Positions 8,287 to 16,727 of a stretch of DNA of 64,000 bases are shown in pieces. Below the pieces are notes generated by a model. The model saw only the letters and a list, made by a program, of their open reading frames with translations, was not told the origin of the DNA and ran no database searches. Positions within the stretch are counted from its first letter, which is position 1; each line of letters starts with the position of its first letter. A program made the position numbers and the translations under genes. Origin of the DNA: Pigmentiphaga daeguensis (GTDB lineage: Bacteria > Pseudomonadota > Gammaproteobacteria > Burkholderiales > Burkholderiaceae_B); the NCBI RefSeq assembly GCF_039523035.1, contig NZ_BAAAEN010000020.1:1-64000 (forward strand), in the 5' to 3' direction.

Positions 8287-9042
8287 TCAGCCGGGGTCGG
8301 CCGCAGCGTGGGGCGCGTCCAGGTCGACGATCTCGCCGTCGTGGCGCAGCCTGCCCGAGCGCCACGGAAGCTCGGGCATCCGGGTGAATTTTACAATCAG
8401 GCGCTCGAATTCCGCGCGGGCAATCGTGGCGCCACCCAGCGAGGCCAGATGGCGCGTGTCCTGCTGGCAGTCGATCATCTCCACGCCATGGCGACGCAAG
8501 AAACGCACCAGGTAGGCCAGCGCGATCTTGGATCCGTCGGCCACCCGGGTGAACATGGATTCCCCATAGAACATCCGGCCCAGGCAGACGCCGTACAGCC
8601 CGCCGGCAAGTTCGCCGTCGATCCAGGTTTCCACCGAATGCACCTGGCCTTGCCGGTGCCACAGCCGGTAGGCCCGCTGCATGGGCAGCGTGATCCAGGT
8701 GGCCGGACGCTCGTCGCTGCGTGGCGCCGCGCAGGCACGCATGACGTCGTCGAAAGCCGTGTCGACCCTGACCTCGATGGCGGGATCGCGTTCGACCTGC
8801 CGCAGCTTCTTGCGCAGCGAATGCGAGGGCGAGAAGCGGTCGGTGAACAGCACCATGCGGGGGTCCGGGCTCCACCACAGGATGGGCTCGCCCGGCAGGT
8901 ACCAGGGGAAGATGCCGTGCGCGTACGCGGCGCGCAGCCGTTCGATGGACAGGTCGGCCCCCACGGCCAGCAGGCCCGGGGGATCCTCGAGCGCCTGCTC
9001 GAGCGGCGGGAAGGGCGTGTCCGGCTCCAGCAGGGCCGGCAT
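8287..9042 (-). CDS. aat: Leucyl/phenylalanyl-tRNA--protein transferase
   Basis: Attaches Leu or Phe from aminoacyl-tRNA to proteins with N-terminal Arg or Lys, creating N-degrons for ClpS-ClpAP. At 251 aa it is of normal length. The family core is intact: LAVGADLS, YAHGIFPWY, ILWWSPDPRMVLF, then GRMFYGESMF and DCQQDTRHLASLGG. The open frame continues upstream through the NUDIX gene; the ATG at 9042 begins the conserved sequence and lies 17 bases after the NUDIX stop. Confidence 0.96.
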   Translation of the reverse strand: MPALLEPDTPFPPLEQALEDPPGLLAVGADLSIERLRAAYAHGIFPWYLPGEPILWWSPDPRMVLFTDRFSPSHSLRKKLRQVERDPAIEVRVDTAFDDVMRACAAPRSDERPATWITLPMQRAYRLWHRQGQVHSVETWIDGELAGGLYGVCLGRMFYGESMFTRVADGSKIALAYLVRFLRRHGVEMIDCQQDTRHLASLGGATIARAEFERLIVKFTRMPELPWRSGRLRHDGEIVDLDAPHAAADPG

Positions 9043-9059
9043 GCGCGGGCGCGAGGGAC

Positions 9060-9677
9060 TCAAGGGGCGGGCGTGGAGAACGCGGGAACCGGCTCGGGAC
9101 CGCGCAGCAGGGTGTCGCTGTGGATCTGGAACGTGCCGCGCGCCCGGTCGGCGAAGAACAGCCTGAGCGCGGTGGAGACCGAACGGAAGGCCAGGTCGTC
9201 CCAGGGAATCTCGTCCTCGTCGAACAATCGGGCTTCCAGGCTTTCGGGGCCCGGCTCGAACTCGACGTCGGTCAGGCGCGCAAGATAGAAGATGTGGACC
9301 TGGTCCACGTGCGGAATGTCCAGCACGGCGAACAGCGGCCCCATCTCGATGCGGGCGCCGGCCTCTTCCTGGGTCTCGCGGGCCGCGCCCTGGGCCGTGG
9401 TCTCGCCCAGCTCCATGAAGCCGGCGGGCAGGGTCCAGTAGCCATGGCGCGGCTCGATTGCCCGGCGGCACAGCAGCACCTGCTTTTCCCAGACGGGAAT
9501 GGTCCCGAGCACCATGCGGGGATTCTGGTAGTGGATCGCGCCGCAGTGGTCGCAGAGATCGCGTTCGCGGTTGTCGTCGTCGGGAACGCGGCGGGTCAGC
9601 AGGTTGCCGCATTGCGAGCAGTAGCGCTGGGAGCGCGGAGCCGGGAAATACGTGAGGGCGCGTTCGGAAGCGGTCAT
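9060..9677 (-). CDS. NUDIX hydrolase with zinc ribbon
   Basis: A cytoplasmic pyrophosphohydrolase acting on a nucleoside diphosphate linked to another moiety. The N-terminal part carries two CxxC pairs (Cys20/23 and Cys42/45) forming a zinc ribbon, as in NADH-pyrophosphatase-like NUDIX proteins. The NUDIX box is complete, with the glycine of GFMELGE and REtqEEaGA spaced as G-x5-E-x7-RE-xx-EE-x-G. The frame is open to 9743 but the ATG at 9677 precedes the conserved TYFPAPRSQRYCSQCG. It is the first gene of an apparent NUDIX-aat-bpt-pyrD operon. The substrate is not determined. Confidence 0.9.
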   Translation of the reverse strand: MTASERALTYFPAPRSQRYCSQCGNLLTRRVPDDDNRERDLCDHCGAIHYQNPRMVLGTIPVWEKQVLLCRRAIEPRHGYWTLPAGFMELGETTAQGAARETQEEAGARIEMGPLFAVLDIPHVDQVHIFYLARLTDVEFEPGPESLEARLFDEDEIPWDDLAFRSVSTALRLFFADRARGTFQIHSDTLLRGPEPVPAFSTPAP

Positions 9678-9739
9678 GGCGTGTCCAGGGGGCGGAAGCG
9701 GCGCTGCGCCCCGGCGGTTGCGGAGATCCGGGAGGTCCG

Positions 9740-10687
9740 TCAAGTATACGAGAGGTCGCCGGGCGAAGCGGGCTGGCGTTCGCAGCCCACCTCGTAGACC
9801 ACCGAGCGGAAGAACTGGTTCGCCGGATCGCCGGCCACGCGCGAGTGCCAGTACTGGTGCACGTCGATGGACGGAATGCGCAGCGGCAGCCGCACTTTCT
9901 TGATCGGCGCGATAGGCTGGAACAGGTGGTAGACCTCGTCCGGAATGATGGCGATCAGGTCGCTGGCGGCCACGATGAAAGGAATCGCGGCCACGTGTTC
10001 GGTGGTGAGCCGCACCTGGCTCTGCGCGCCGTGCTTGCGCAACTGGTCGTTGATCCAGGCGAAGGTGATGGGCACGGACGGCGACTGGACCTGCGGCGTG
10101 CGGCCGAATTCGCGCAGGGTCATCGTATCGCCGATGCGCGGATGGTCGCGGCGCGCCACGCAGACGTAGGCGCGGCGATAGAGATGCTGGCGCAGCAGGG
10201 CGTCGTGCGGTCGCGGGACGTGTCCGGCGACGACGTCCAGTTCGCCCGATTCCAGCGCGGCGGCCATGGTGTCGGCCGAGACCTGCGTGGGGGCGAGGCG
10301 GGCGTGCGGGGCGACCTCGGCCAGGCGCTTCATCAGCTTGGGCACCAGCACGATGGCGCCGATCTCGTTGACGCCGATGCGGAACTCCCGGTTGGTCTGG
10401 GCGGGATCGAAACGCGCCAGCCCGGCGATCTCGGTTTCCACGATGCGCAGCACCCGCGAGGCCGGCTCGGCCAGCCGCTGGGCGAACGGCGTGGGCGCCA
10501 TGCGGTTGCCCACGCGGACGAACAGCGGATCGGCGAAACGCTTGCGCATGCGGTCGAGGTGGTAGCTGAGCGCCGACTGGGTCAGCCCCAGGCGCCGGGC
10601 GGCGCGGGTGACGGTGCCGTCCTCGATCAGTGCCAGCACCGCCCGCAAATCGGCGATCTGCGGGTCCTGGTTATCTGAATTGTTCAT
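9740..10687 (-). CDS. LysR-family regulator of the aromatic operon
   Basis: A 315-aa LysR-type regulator with HTH in about residues 10-68 (TVTRAARRLGLTQSALSYHL) and NRMAPTPFAQRL before the linker helix, a form common in NahR/DntR-like regulators of aromatic catabolism. The effector domain starts near 95. It is divergent from the FAD monooxygenase; the 84-bp gap carries an inverted repeat that overlaps its own start codon. Control of the ring-cleavage operon by an aromatic inducer is likely from placement and subfamily, not proven. Confidence 0.92.
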   Translation of the reverse strand: MNNSDNQDPQIADLRAVLALIEDGTVTRAARRLGLTQSALSYHLDRMRKRFADPLFVRVGNRMAPTPFAQRLAEPASRVLRIVETEIAGLARFDPAQTNREFRIGVNEIGAIVLVPKLMKRLAEVAPHARLAPTQVSADTMAAALESGELDVVAGHVPRPHDALLRQHLYRRAYVCVARRDHPRIGDTMTLREFGRTPQVQSPSVPITFAWINDQLRKHGAQSQVRLTTEHVAAIPFIVAASDLIAIIPDEVYHLFQPIAPIKKVRLPLRIPSIDVHQYWHSRVAGDPANQFFRSVVYEVGCERQPASPGDLSYT

Positions 10688-10706
10688 AACCTATATCAAG
10701 GTAATG
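10685..10706. promoter_or_regulatory. Inverted repeat in the LysR/monooxygenase divergent promoter
   Basis: CATAACCT (10685-10692) and AGGTAATG (10699-10706) form a dyad matching at 7 of 8 positions with a 6-base spacer. It lies over the start codon of the LysR gene and 66 bases upstream of the monooxygenase start. A LysR-type operator is the natural reading. Confidence 0.5.
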
Positions 10707-10771
10707 ATCTTTCCAGAGCATCGCCGAATGCCTAAGCTGCTGTCAATTCAAGAACACAGGAAGGAGACGGC

Positions 10772-12403
10772 ATGGCGGGCGAGACGCTGCTGGAGACCGA
10801 CGTGCTGGTGATCGGGGCGGGCCCCGTTGGGCTTGCGCTGGCCATCGAGCTGGGCATGCAGGGGCGGCGCTGCCTGGTGGTGGAGCAGCACGACCGGGTG
10901 GGACTCGCGCCCCGCGCCAAGACGACCAACGTGCGTTCGCGCGAGCTGATGCGGCGCTGGGGCGTGGCGGGCAAGCTGGCGCAGGCGGCCCCCTTCGGTG
11001 TCGACTATCCGTCCAACGTGGTGTTCGCGACCAGGCTGGCCGGCCGGGAACTGGCGCGGTTCACCAACGCGTTCTATTGCTCGCCCAGGCGCGACGAGCG
11101 CTTTCCCGAGCACGCGCAGTGGGTGCCCCAATACAAGGTGGAAGAGGTGCTGCGCGACCACGCGCAGAGCCTGCCGGGCGTGCAGGTGCGCTTTTCGACC
11201 CGGCTGGAGGATTTTTCGCAGTCGGCGCAGGGGGTCGAGGCCGTGCTGGCAGGACCGGATGGACCGCTGCGCGTGCGGGCCGCGTACATGGCCGGCGCGG
11301 ATGGCGCCCGCAGCACCGTGCGCGCCCGGCTGGACATCCGGATGGAGGGGGTCTCGCCGCTCTCGCATCACCGCAACATCATCTTCCACGCCCCGGGCCT
11401 GGCCGGCATGCACGGGCTGGGGCCGGCGGTCATGTACTGGCTCGTCAATCCGGAGGCGCCGGCGGTCGTCGCGCCGCTGGACGCCAACGACATGTGGACC
11501 TTCGGCTATGCCCGCCGCGACGGCGAGGAGCCGGCCATCGAAGGCCTGATGCGTGCCGCGCTGGGCCTGGACATCCCGATCGACATCCGCCATCGCGACG
11601 AATGGACCGCGCATCGCCTGACCGCCACGCGCTATCGCGACGGCAGGGTGTTCCTGGCCGGCGATGCCTGCCACCTGCACCCGCCCTTCGGCGGCCATGG
11701 CATGAACATGGGCATCGGCGATGCCGTGGACCTGGGATGGAAGCTGGCGGCGGCGCTGGACGGCTGGGGCGGTCCCGCGCTGCTGGACAGCTACGAAGTG
11801 GAACGCCGCCAGGTGCATCGCCGGGTGGTGGACGAGGCCGTGCACAACCTGTCGCACAGCTCGGGCAGCCTGTGGCGCGATGGCCTGGAGGACGACGGGC
11901 CGGCGGGGGACGCCGCCCGCCGGGAAGCGGAGCGAGCCATCCTTGCCTCCAAGCGCCAGGAATTCGATTCGCTGGGCGTGGTGCTGGGCAGCCGTTACGA
12001 GCAGTCGCCAGTGCTGGCGCACGGACCGGAGGCGGGCGGCGAGGCCTGGGACTCCACACGCTACGTGCAGAGCGCTCGCCCGGGCTGCCGCGCGCCGCAT
12101 GCCTGGCTGGCGCCGGGCCGGGAGCGCGGGGCGTCGTTGTTCGACCATTTCGCCTTCCGCGGGATGACGCTGCTCGCCACCCGCCCGGCCGCGCGGGACG
12201 CGGCCCAGGCGCTGGCCGCGCAGGCGGGCACGGACGTTCCGCTGACGGTGGTCGCGCCTCCCATCGACGGCCTGCGCGAGCTCTATGGCGCCGACCTGGT
12301 CCTGATCCGGCCGGACCAGTACGTGGCATGGCGCGGCCACGATCCGCAAGAAGGCGCTATGGCACTGGAACTCGCGGCCGGGCGTGCCGCGGTCCACGCC
12401 TGA
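10772..12403 (+). CDS. FAD-dependent aromatic monooxygenase (MhpA/PheA-like)
   Basis: A group A flavoprotein hydroxylase of 543 aa that inserts oxygen into a phenolic ring using NAD(P)H. The FAD-binding GxGxxG is GAGPVG at 15-20. The DG motif is in MAGADGARSTVRARL, and the GD motif in FLAGDACHLHPPFGGHGMN, the form seen in MhpA- and phenol-hydroxylase-like enzymes. A thioredoxin-like C-terminal domain is present. An AGGAG site precedes the ATG. It heads an operon with a Bug receptor, an extradiol dioxygenase, an FAH hydrolase and a BKACE, so its product is probably a catechol for ring cleavage. The exact substrate is unknown. Confidence 0.92.
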   Translation: MAGETLLETDVLVIGAGPVGLALAIELGMQGRRCLVVEQHDRVGLAPRAKTTNVRSRELMRRWGVAGKLAQAAPFGVDYPSNVVFATRLAGRELARFTNAFYCSPRRDERFPEHAQWVPQYKVEEVLRDHAQSLPGVQVRFSTRLEDFSQSAQGVEAVLAGPDGPLRVRAAYMAGADGARSTVRARLDIRMEGVSPLSHHRNIIFHAPGLAGMHGLGPAVMYWLVNPEAPAVVAPLDANDMWTFGYARRDGEEPAIEGLMRAALGLDIPIDIRHRDEWTAHRLTATRYRDGRVFLAGDACHLHPPFGGHGMNMGIGDAVDLGWKLAAALDGWGGPALLDSYEVERRQVHRRVVDEAVHNLSHSSGSLWRDGLEDDGPAGDAARREAERAILASKRQEFDSLGVVLGSRYEQSPVLAHGPEAGGEAWDSTRYVQSARPGCRAPHAWLAPGRERGASLFDHFAFRGMTLLATRPAARDAAQALAAQAGTDVPLTVVAPPIDGLRELYGADLVLIRPDQYVAWRGHDPQEGAMALELAAGRAAVHA

Positions 12404-12452
12404 ACCGGCATCGCACCACCACACAAGACAAGACCATCCAGGAGACAGACAC

Positions 12453-13433
12453 ATGAACGCATCACGACGCAAATGGATCGCCGCCGGCCTCGCGCTGGCG
12501 GCCTGCCTGGCCGGCACGGCCCAAGCGGCCACCTGGCCATCCCGGCCGGTGCGGCTGGTCCTGCCGGCTGCGGCCGGGACGGCGCCCGACATCATGGCCC
12601 GGCTCCTGGGCGACAAGCTGTCCAGGATCTGGGGCCAGCCGGTCATCGTCGAGAACAAGCCCGGGGCCGGCGGCCTGGTCGGGCTGGCGGCGGTGAAATC
12701 GGCCGAGCGCGACGAGCACATGTTCGTGTTCACCCCCGCTTCGGTACTGACGCTCACGCCCTACATGTACAAGAGCTCGCAGGTCGACATCGTCCGCGAC
12801 TTCCAGCCGGTGGCCATGGTGGGCATCAGCCCGATGATGGCGGCGGTCAGCGCCTCGTCGCCCGCCAACACGCTGGCCGACGTGCTGGCCATGGCCCGTC
12901 GCCAGCCCGACACCTTCGTGGTATCGACCACCTTCCTGTACTCGGTGCCCAACCTGGCGGTGGACATGCTGTCGCGCGCCGCCGGCGTGCCGCTGCGCGC
13001 CGTGCCGTTCTCCAGCAGTTCCCAGAGCATATCGGCCGTGGTCGGGGGCGATGCCCAGATGCTGATCGACGGCGTGCCGCCCATCGAGCCCATGATCAAG
13101 GGCGGCCGGCTCAAGCCCATCGTGATGTTCTCCGAGGGACGGGTACCCAATCGTCCCGACCTGCCCGCGGCGTCCGAGTCCTATCCCTCGCTGGTCATCA
13201 ACGGCTGGTTCGCGGTCGTCGCGCCGCAAGGCACGGGCAAGCCGGCCATCGAGCGCGTCAACCGGGACCTGGCCACGGTGCTGGCCGAACGTGACGTGAT
13301 CGACAAGCTCGACACCCTGGGCGTCTACCCCAAGCCCATGTCGGTGGATGAGTTCGGCAACTACTGGCGGGCCGAGCGCACGCGCTGGGAAAAAGTGCTG
13401 CGCGACGTGAACGCCCAGCCGGTGCAGCAATAG
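12453..13433 (+). CDS. Bug-family substrate-binding protein of the aromatic operon
   Basis: A 326-aa periplasmic receptor with a signal peptide ending near GTAQA-ATWPS. The mature start follows the family pattern WPSRPVRLVLPAAAGTAPDIMARL, and VVENKPGAGG-like VIVENKPGAGGLVGL follows. The open frame begins at 12384 inside the monooxygenase gene, but the ATG at 12453 has the ribosome site CAGGAG and opens the signal peptide. It probably delivers the aromatic acid or a ring-cleavage intermediate used by the operon. No TctAB genes adjoin, so a membrane partner must be elsewhere. Confidence 0.92.
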   Translation: MNASRRKWIAAGLALAACLAGTAQAATWPSRPVRLVLPAAAGTAPDIMARLLGDKLSRIWGQPVIVENKPGAGGLVGLAAVKSAERDEHMFVFTPASVLTLTPYMYKSSQVDIVRDFQPVAMVGISPMMAAVSASSPANTLADVLAMARRQPDTFVVSTTFLYSVPNLAVDMLSRAAGVPLRAVPFSSSSQSISAVVGGDAQMLIDGVPPIEPMIKGGRLKPIVMFSEGRVPNRPDLPAASESYPSLVINGWFAVVAPQGTGKPAIERVNRDLATVLAERDVIDKLDTLGVYPKPMSVDEFGNYWRAERTRWEKVLRDVNAQPVQQ

Positions 13434-13442
13434 GAGGCCGGT

Positions 13443-14378
13443 GTGAGGACAGGACTGGAAGCGGCCTACATCGGCCTGGACAGCACCGCGCCGGCGGACC
13501 TGGGGCGCTACCTGACCGACGTCGTGGGCCTGATGCCCGGCGAACCCGCCGCCGATGGGGCGGCGACCTGGCGCGTCGATGGCAAGGCCCAGCGGGTATG
13601 GGTGCGCGAGGGCGCGCGCAACGATGCCGCCTGCATCGCCTTCGAGGCGGTCGATGCGCAGGTATATGACCGCGTGCTGGGGCGCTTGTCGGCCCAGGGG
13701 TGGCGCATGCGCGCCGGCACGGCGGACGAGCGCGCGGCCCGGCGCGTGCGGGACCTGACGGTGATCCAGACTCCCTGGGACGTTCCGCTGGAGCTGGTGA
13801 CGGGGCTGGAGGAGGCGGCAACGCCTTTCGCGAGCCCGCACTTTCCCGAAGGCTTCGTCACGCAGGGGCAGGGCTTCGGCCACTTCGTCTTCGCTGTGGG
13901 CGACGCCGGCGAATACGACGCGGCGCGCCGCTTCGCCATCGACGGCCTGGGCCTCGTCCTGTCGGACTGGCTGCGGCTGCCGATGGGGGAGATCGAGATG
14001 CACGTCTCCTTCTTCCATTGCAATCCGCGCCACCATTCGCTGGCCATCGCCTACCTGCCGCGGCCCGAAGTCCCGCAGCGCCTGCACCACATCAACTTCG
14101 AAGTCGCGCACGTGCGCAGCGTGGGACTGGCCTACGACCGCGCGCTGCGCGCCGGCACGCCGCTCGCCAACACGCTGGGCCAGCACGCCAACGACGGCAT
14201 GGTCAGTTTCTACAGCCTGGGCCCCGACGGCTGGCGCGTCGAGATCGGCGCCACCGGCCGCACCGTGGGCGAGGACTGGAACGACGTGCGCGAATACGAC
14301 CGCATCAGCGACTGGGGCCACCTGCCGCCCGACGCACTGGCGCAGGCCCTGGCCGGACCACCTTCTTCTTCCGCTTGA
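13443..14378 (+). CDS. Type I extradiol ring-cleavage dioxygenase (BphC-like, VOC fold)
   Basis: A two-domain VOC protein of 311 aa that should open a catechol ring next to the hydroxyls using Fe(II). The iron ligands expected for the BphC class are visible: His147 in GFGHFVFAV, His216 in LHHINFEV and Glu267 in WRVEIG. The second-shell signature NPRHHSLA (195-202) and the Tyr in SFYSLGPDGW are also present. The start is a GTG with AGGAGG seven bases upstream, right behind the Bug stop codon. The distal gene order implies a hydroxylated aromatic acid substrate made by the monooxygenase; which one is unknown. Confidence 0.88.
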   Translation: MRTGLEAAYIGLDSTAPADLGRYLTDVVGLMPGEPAADGAATWRVDGKAQRVWVREGARNDAACIAFEAVDAQVYDRVLGRLSAQGWRMRAGTADERAARRVRDLTVIQTPWDVPLELVTGLEEAATPFASPHFPEGFVTQGQGFGHFVFAVGDAGEYDAARRFAIDGLGLVLSDWLRLPMGEIEMHVSFFHCNPRHHSLAIAYLPRPEVPQRLHHINFEVAHVRSVGLAYDRALRAGTPLANTLGQHANDGMVSFYSLGPDGWRVEIGATGRTVGEDWNDVREYDRISDWGHLPPDALAQALAGPPSSSA

Positions 14379-14389
14379 ACAAGGAACCC

Positions 14390-15259
14390 ATGAAACTCGT
14401 CACTTTCTCCCATCGCGGCAGGACCTCCATCGGCAAGGTCGAGGGCACGCGCGTGATCGACCTCGCGGCCGCCGACCCGGCGCTGCCCGCCACCATGCGT
14501 GGCCTGCTCGCCGGCGGGCGCGCGCTGCTGCAACGCGCGCGCGACGTCGATCCCGAACAGGCGCCGGCCTATCCGCTGGCCGACGTCAGGCTGGAGGCGC
14601 CCGTGCCCGATCCCGGCAAGTATCTCGCCATCGGCATGAACTACGGCAAGCACGTGATCGAGGCCAAGCGCGCCGGCGTGGACGTGCCCGACAGCCAGGT
14701 CTGGTTCAACAAACAGGTCAGCTGCATCAACGGTCCCTACGATCCGGTGCACATGCCGCGCGTCTCGGACAAGCTCGACTACGAAGCCGAACTGGGCGTG
14801 GTCATCGGCACCCGCTGCCGCCACGTCCCGGCCGAGCGGGCCCGGGAGGTCATCGCCGGCTACCTCGTGTGCAACGACGTCTCGGTGCGCGACTGGCAGC
14901 GGCGCTCGGCCACCATGACCCTGGGCAAGTCGTTCAACACCACCGGCCCCATCGGCCCATGGATCGTCACCGACGACGAAGTGCCCGATCCGCTGGCGCT
15001 GACGCTGCGCATGCGGGTCAACGGCGAAGTGCGCCAGGAAGCCCGGACCAGCGAGATGATCTACAGCATCTACGACCAGATCGCCTACCTGTCCACCGTC
15101 ATGACGCTCGAGCCCGGCGACATCCTGGCCACCGGCACGCCCTCGGGCGTGGGCGCCGCCATGGATCCGCCTTCCTTCCTCAAGATCGGCGACGTGATGC
15201 GCGTCGAGATCGACGGCATCGGCCACATCGAAAACCGCGTCGTCCCCGAGCCGGCATAA
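14390..15259 (+). CDS. Fumarylacetoacetate hydrolase (FAH) family protein
   Basis: A 289-aa FAH-fold hydrolase or hydratase. Metal-binding acidic residues lie in KLDYEAELGVVIGTRC, and the active-site stretch YLVCNDVSVRDWQ follows; the C-terminal LEPGDILATGTPSGVG is the family signature. In meta-cleavage pathways FAH-fold enzymes hydrate 2-oxopent-4-enoates or hydrolyse/decarboxylate the ring-fission product, which fits its place after the extradiol dioxygenase. The open frame begins at 13700 in another gene; the ATG at 14390 is chosen because it opens the conserved MKLVTFSHRG start and has AAGGA upstream. Confidence 0.9.
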   Translation: MKLVTFSHRGRTSIGKVEGTRVIDLAAADPALPATMRGLLAGGRALLQRARDVDPEQAPAYPLADVRLEAPVPDPGKYLAIGMNYGKHVIEAKRAGVDVPDSQVWFNKQVSCINGPYDPVHMPRVSDKLDYEAELGVVIGTRCRHVPAERAREVIAGYLVCNDVSVRDWQRRSATMTLGKSFNTTGPIGPWIVTDDEVPDPLALTLRMRVNGEVRQEARTSEMIYSIYDQIAYLSTVMTLEPGDILATGTPSGVGAAMDPPSFLKIGDVMRVEIDGIGHIENRVVPEPA

Positions 15260-15280
15260 CGCCAGACCAGGAGCCTCTTC

Positions 15281-16216
15281 GTGCCCAGAAAAGTCATCAT
15301 CACCTGCGCCGTCACCGGATCGGTGCACACCCCCAGCATGTCGCCGCACCTGCCCATCACGCCCGACCAGATCGCCGAACAGGCGGTGGACGCGGCACGG
15401 GCCGGCGCCGCCATCCTGCATCTGCATGCCCGCCACGCGGCCGACGGCAGGCCGGCCTTCGAGCCCGAGGTCTACCGCCAATTCCTGCCGCGCATCCATG
15501 CCCAGACCGACGCCGTCATCAACATCACCACCGGCGGCTCGCACACCATGACGCTCGATCAGCGCCTGGCCGGCGCCATCGATGCCTCGGCGGAAATGGC
15601 CTCGTGCAACATGGGATCGATGAACTTCGCCTTGTTCCCCGTGCTGGACAAGATGAAGGACTTCGACTTTCCCTGGGAGCGCGAGCACCTGGAGAAGACC
15701 CGCAACGCCATCTTCCGCAACACCTTCGGCGACATCGAAACCATCTTCGAGCGCCTGGGCCGCGCGCACGGTACGCGCTTCGAGTTCGAATGCTACGACG
15801 TCGGCCACCTGTACAACCTCAAGCACTTCGTCGACCGGGGCCTGGTGCAGGGGCCGATCTTCCTGCAATTCGTGCTGGGGGTGCTGGGCGGCATAGGCGC
15901 CGATCCCGAGAACCTCGTGCACATGAAACGCATCGCCGACAAGCTGTTCGGCGATAGTTACCAATGGTCCGTCCTGGCCGCCGGCCGCCACCAGATGCCG
16001 CTGGTCACCCAGGCCGCGCTGATGGGCGGCAACGTGCGGGTCGGGCTGGAGGATTCGCTGTCCATCGGACCCGGCGAAATGGCCACTTCCAATGCCCAGC
16101 AGGTGGGCAAGATACGCGGCATCCTGGAGTCCTTCGGCTTCGGCATCGCGACGCCCGACGAGGCGCGCGAGATGCTGGGATTGAAGGGCAGGGAGAAGGT
16201 GGCGCTGGCGGCGTGA
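15281..16216 (+). CDS. BKACE family (beta-keto acid cleavage enzyme, DUF849)
   Basis: A 311-aa zinc-dependent TIM-barrel enzyme of the family founded by 3-keto-5-aminohexanoate cleavage enzyme (Kce). These proteins condense a beta-keto acid with acetyl-CoA, giving acetoacetate and a new acyl-CoA. The opening KVIITCAVTGSVHTPSMSP, the metal site ILHLHARH, the NITTGGS loop and VRVGLEDSLS with a conserved Glu are all present. The start is GTG with an AGGAG site. As the last gene of the aromatic operon it may cleave a beta-keto acid produced from the ring-fission product. BKACE proteins have wide, partly unknown substrate ranges. Confidence 0.92.
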   Translation: MPRKVIITCAVTGSVHTPSMSPHLPITPDQIAEQAVDAARAGAAILHLHARHAADGRPAFEPEVYRQFLPRIHAQTDAVINITTGGSHTMTLDQRLAGAIDASAEMASCNMGSMNFALFPVLDKMKDFDFPWEREHLEKTRNAIFRNTFGDIETIFERLGRAHGTRFEFECYDVGHLYNLKHFVDRGLVQGPIFLQFVLGVLGGIGADPENLVHMKRIADKLFGDSYQWSVLAAGRHQMPLVTQAALMGGNVRVGLEDSLSIGPGEMATSNAQQVGKIRGILESFGFGIATPDEAREMLGLKGREKVALAA

Positions 16217-16257
16217 GGCATGGCCGCGCGAGTACGTGTATAATCTTTTTCTTCAGA

Positions 16258-16334
16258 CGCGGGGTGGAGCAGTCTGGCAGCTCGTCGGGCTCATAACCCG
16301 AAGGTCACAGGTTCAAATCCTGTCCCCGCAACCA
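16258..16334 (+). tRNA. tRNA-fMet (initiator), anticodon CAT
   Basis: A 77-nt cloverleaf with encoded CCA. Initiator hallmarks are plain: the first position C faces A72 (unpaired end of the acceptor stem CGCGGGG/CCCCGCA), and the anticodon stem has three consecutive G-C pairs around CTCATAA (GGG...CCC). The T arm reads GGTTCAAATCC. A TATAAT box lies 13 bases upstream. The -35 position would overlap the end of the BKACE gene and is poor (AGGCAT at 16216-16221), so this copy may also be read by transcription from the upstream operon. Confidence 0.97.
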
Positions 16335-16341
16335 AACAAGA

Positions 16342-16377
16342 AACGGCCTCGATCGCAATGCGACGAGGCCGTTTTGC
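16342..16377 (+). terminator. Terminator of the plus-strand tRNA-fMet
   Basis: Hairpin AACGGCCTCG (16342-16351) with CGAGGCCGTT (16364-16373), with further pairing in the loop, followed by TTGCTTT. It starts 7 bases after the encoded CCA. Confidence 0.75.
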
Positions 16378-16596
16378 TTTGTGTCTGCCTTGGTGCTCTC
16401 GTTCGAGATCACTCACGAAATAAACCGAGGAAATGATCCTAGCCGCCCCACTATCAATGGCTCTTGAATCATCGCGTATTGGTCTGCGCTCTTCCCTTCA
16501 CTTCCAAGCCCCTATCGAGGTCGTGGCAACCTGAACGGCATTGGACACGCATGCGCCTTCGAAGCACCCATACCGAGGAATGGGCCGCGCAAATGC

Positions 16597-16632
16597 AAAC
16601 GGCCTCGATGCGTAAAGCGATCGAGGCCGTTT
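16597..16632 (-). terminator. Terminator of the minus-strand tRNA-fMet
   Basis: Read on the minus strand, AAACGGCCTCGAT pairs with ATCGAGGCCGTTT (13 bp, plus-strand 16597-16609 and 16620-16632). It lies 6 bases after the encoded CCA of the second tRNA and mirrors the terminator of the first copy. Confidence 0.7.
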
Positions 16633-16638
16633 CTTGTT

Positions 16639-16715
16639 TGGTTGCGGGGACAGGATTTGAACCTGTGACCTTCGGGTTATGAGCCCGACGAGCTGCCAGA
16701 CTGCTCCACCCCGCG
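16639..16715 (-). tRNA. tRNA-fMet (initiator), anticodon CAT, second copy
   Basis: Identical over all 77 nt to the plus-strand copy, including the C1-A72 mismatch, the three G-C pairs of the anticodon stem and the encoded CCA. It is convergent with the first copy. This one has the stronger promoter. Confidence 0.97.
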
Positions 16716-16727
16716 TCTGAGAAAAAG

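Noticed and set aside
10748..12757. 669-codon minus-strand frame opposite the FAD monooxygenase
   Set aside because: The plus strand encodes a full flavoprotein with all FAD motifs; the antisense frame is a shadow.
16357..16616. Possible small gene between the two initiator tRNA genes
   Set aside because: Open frames are short, have no ribosome site and run into the tRNA or terminator sequences.
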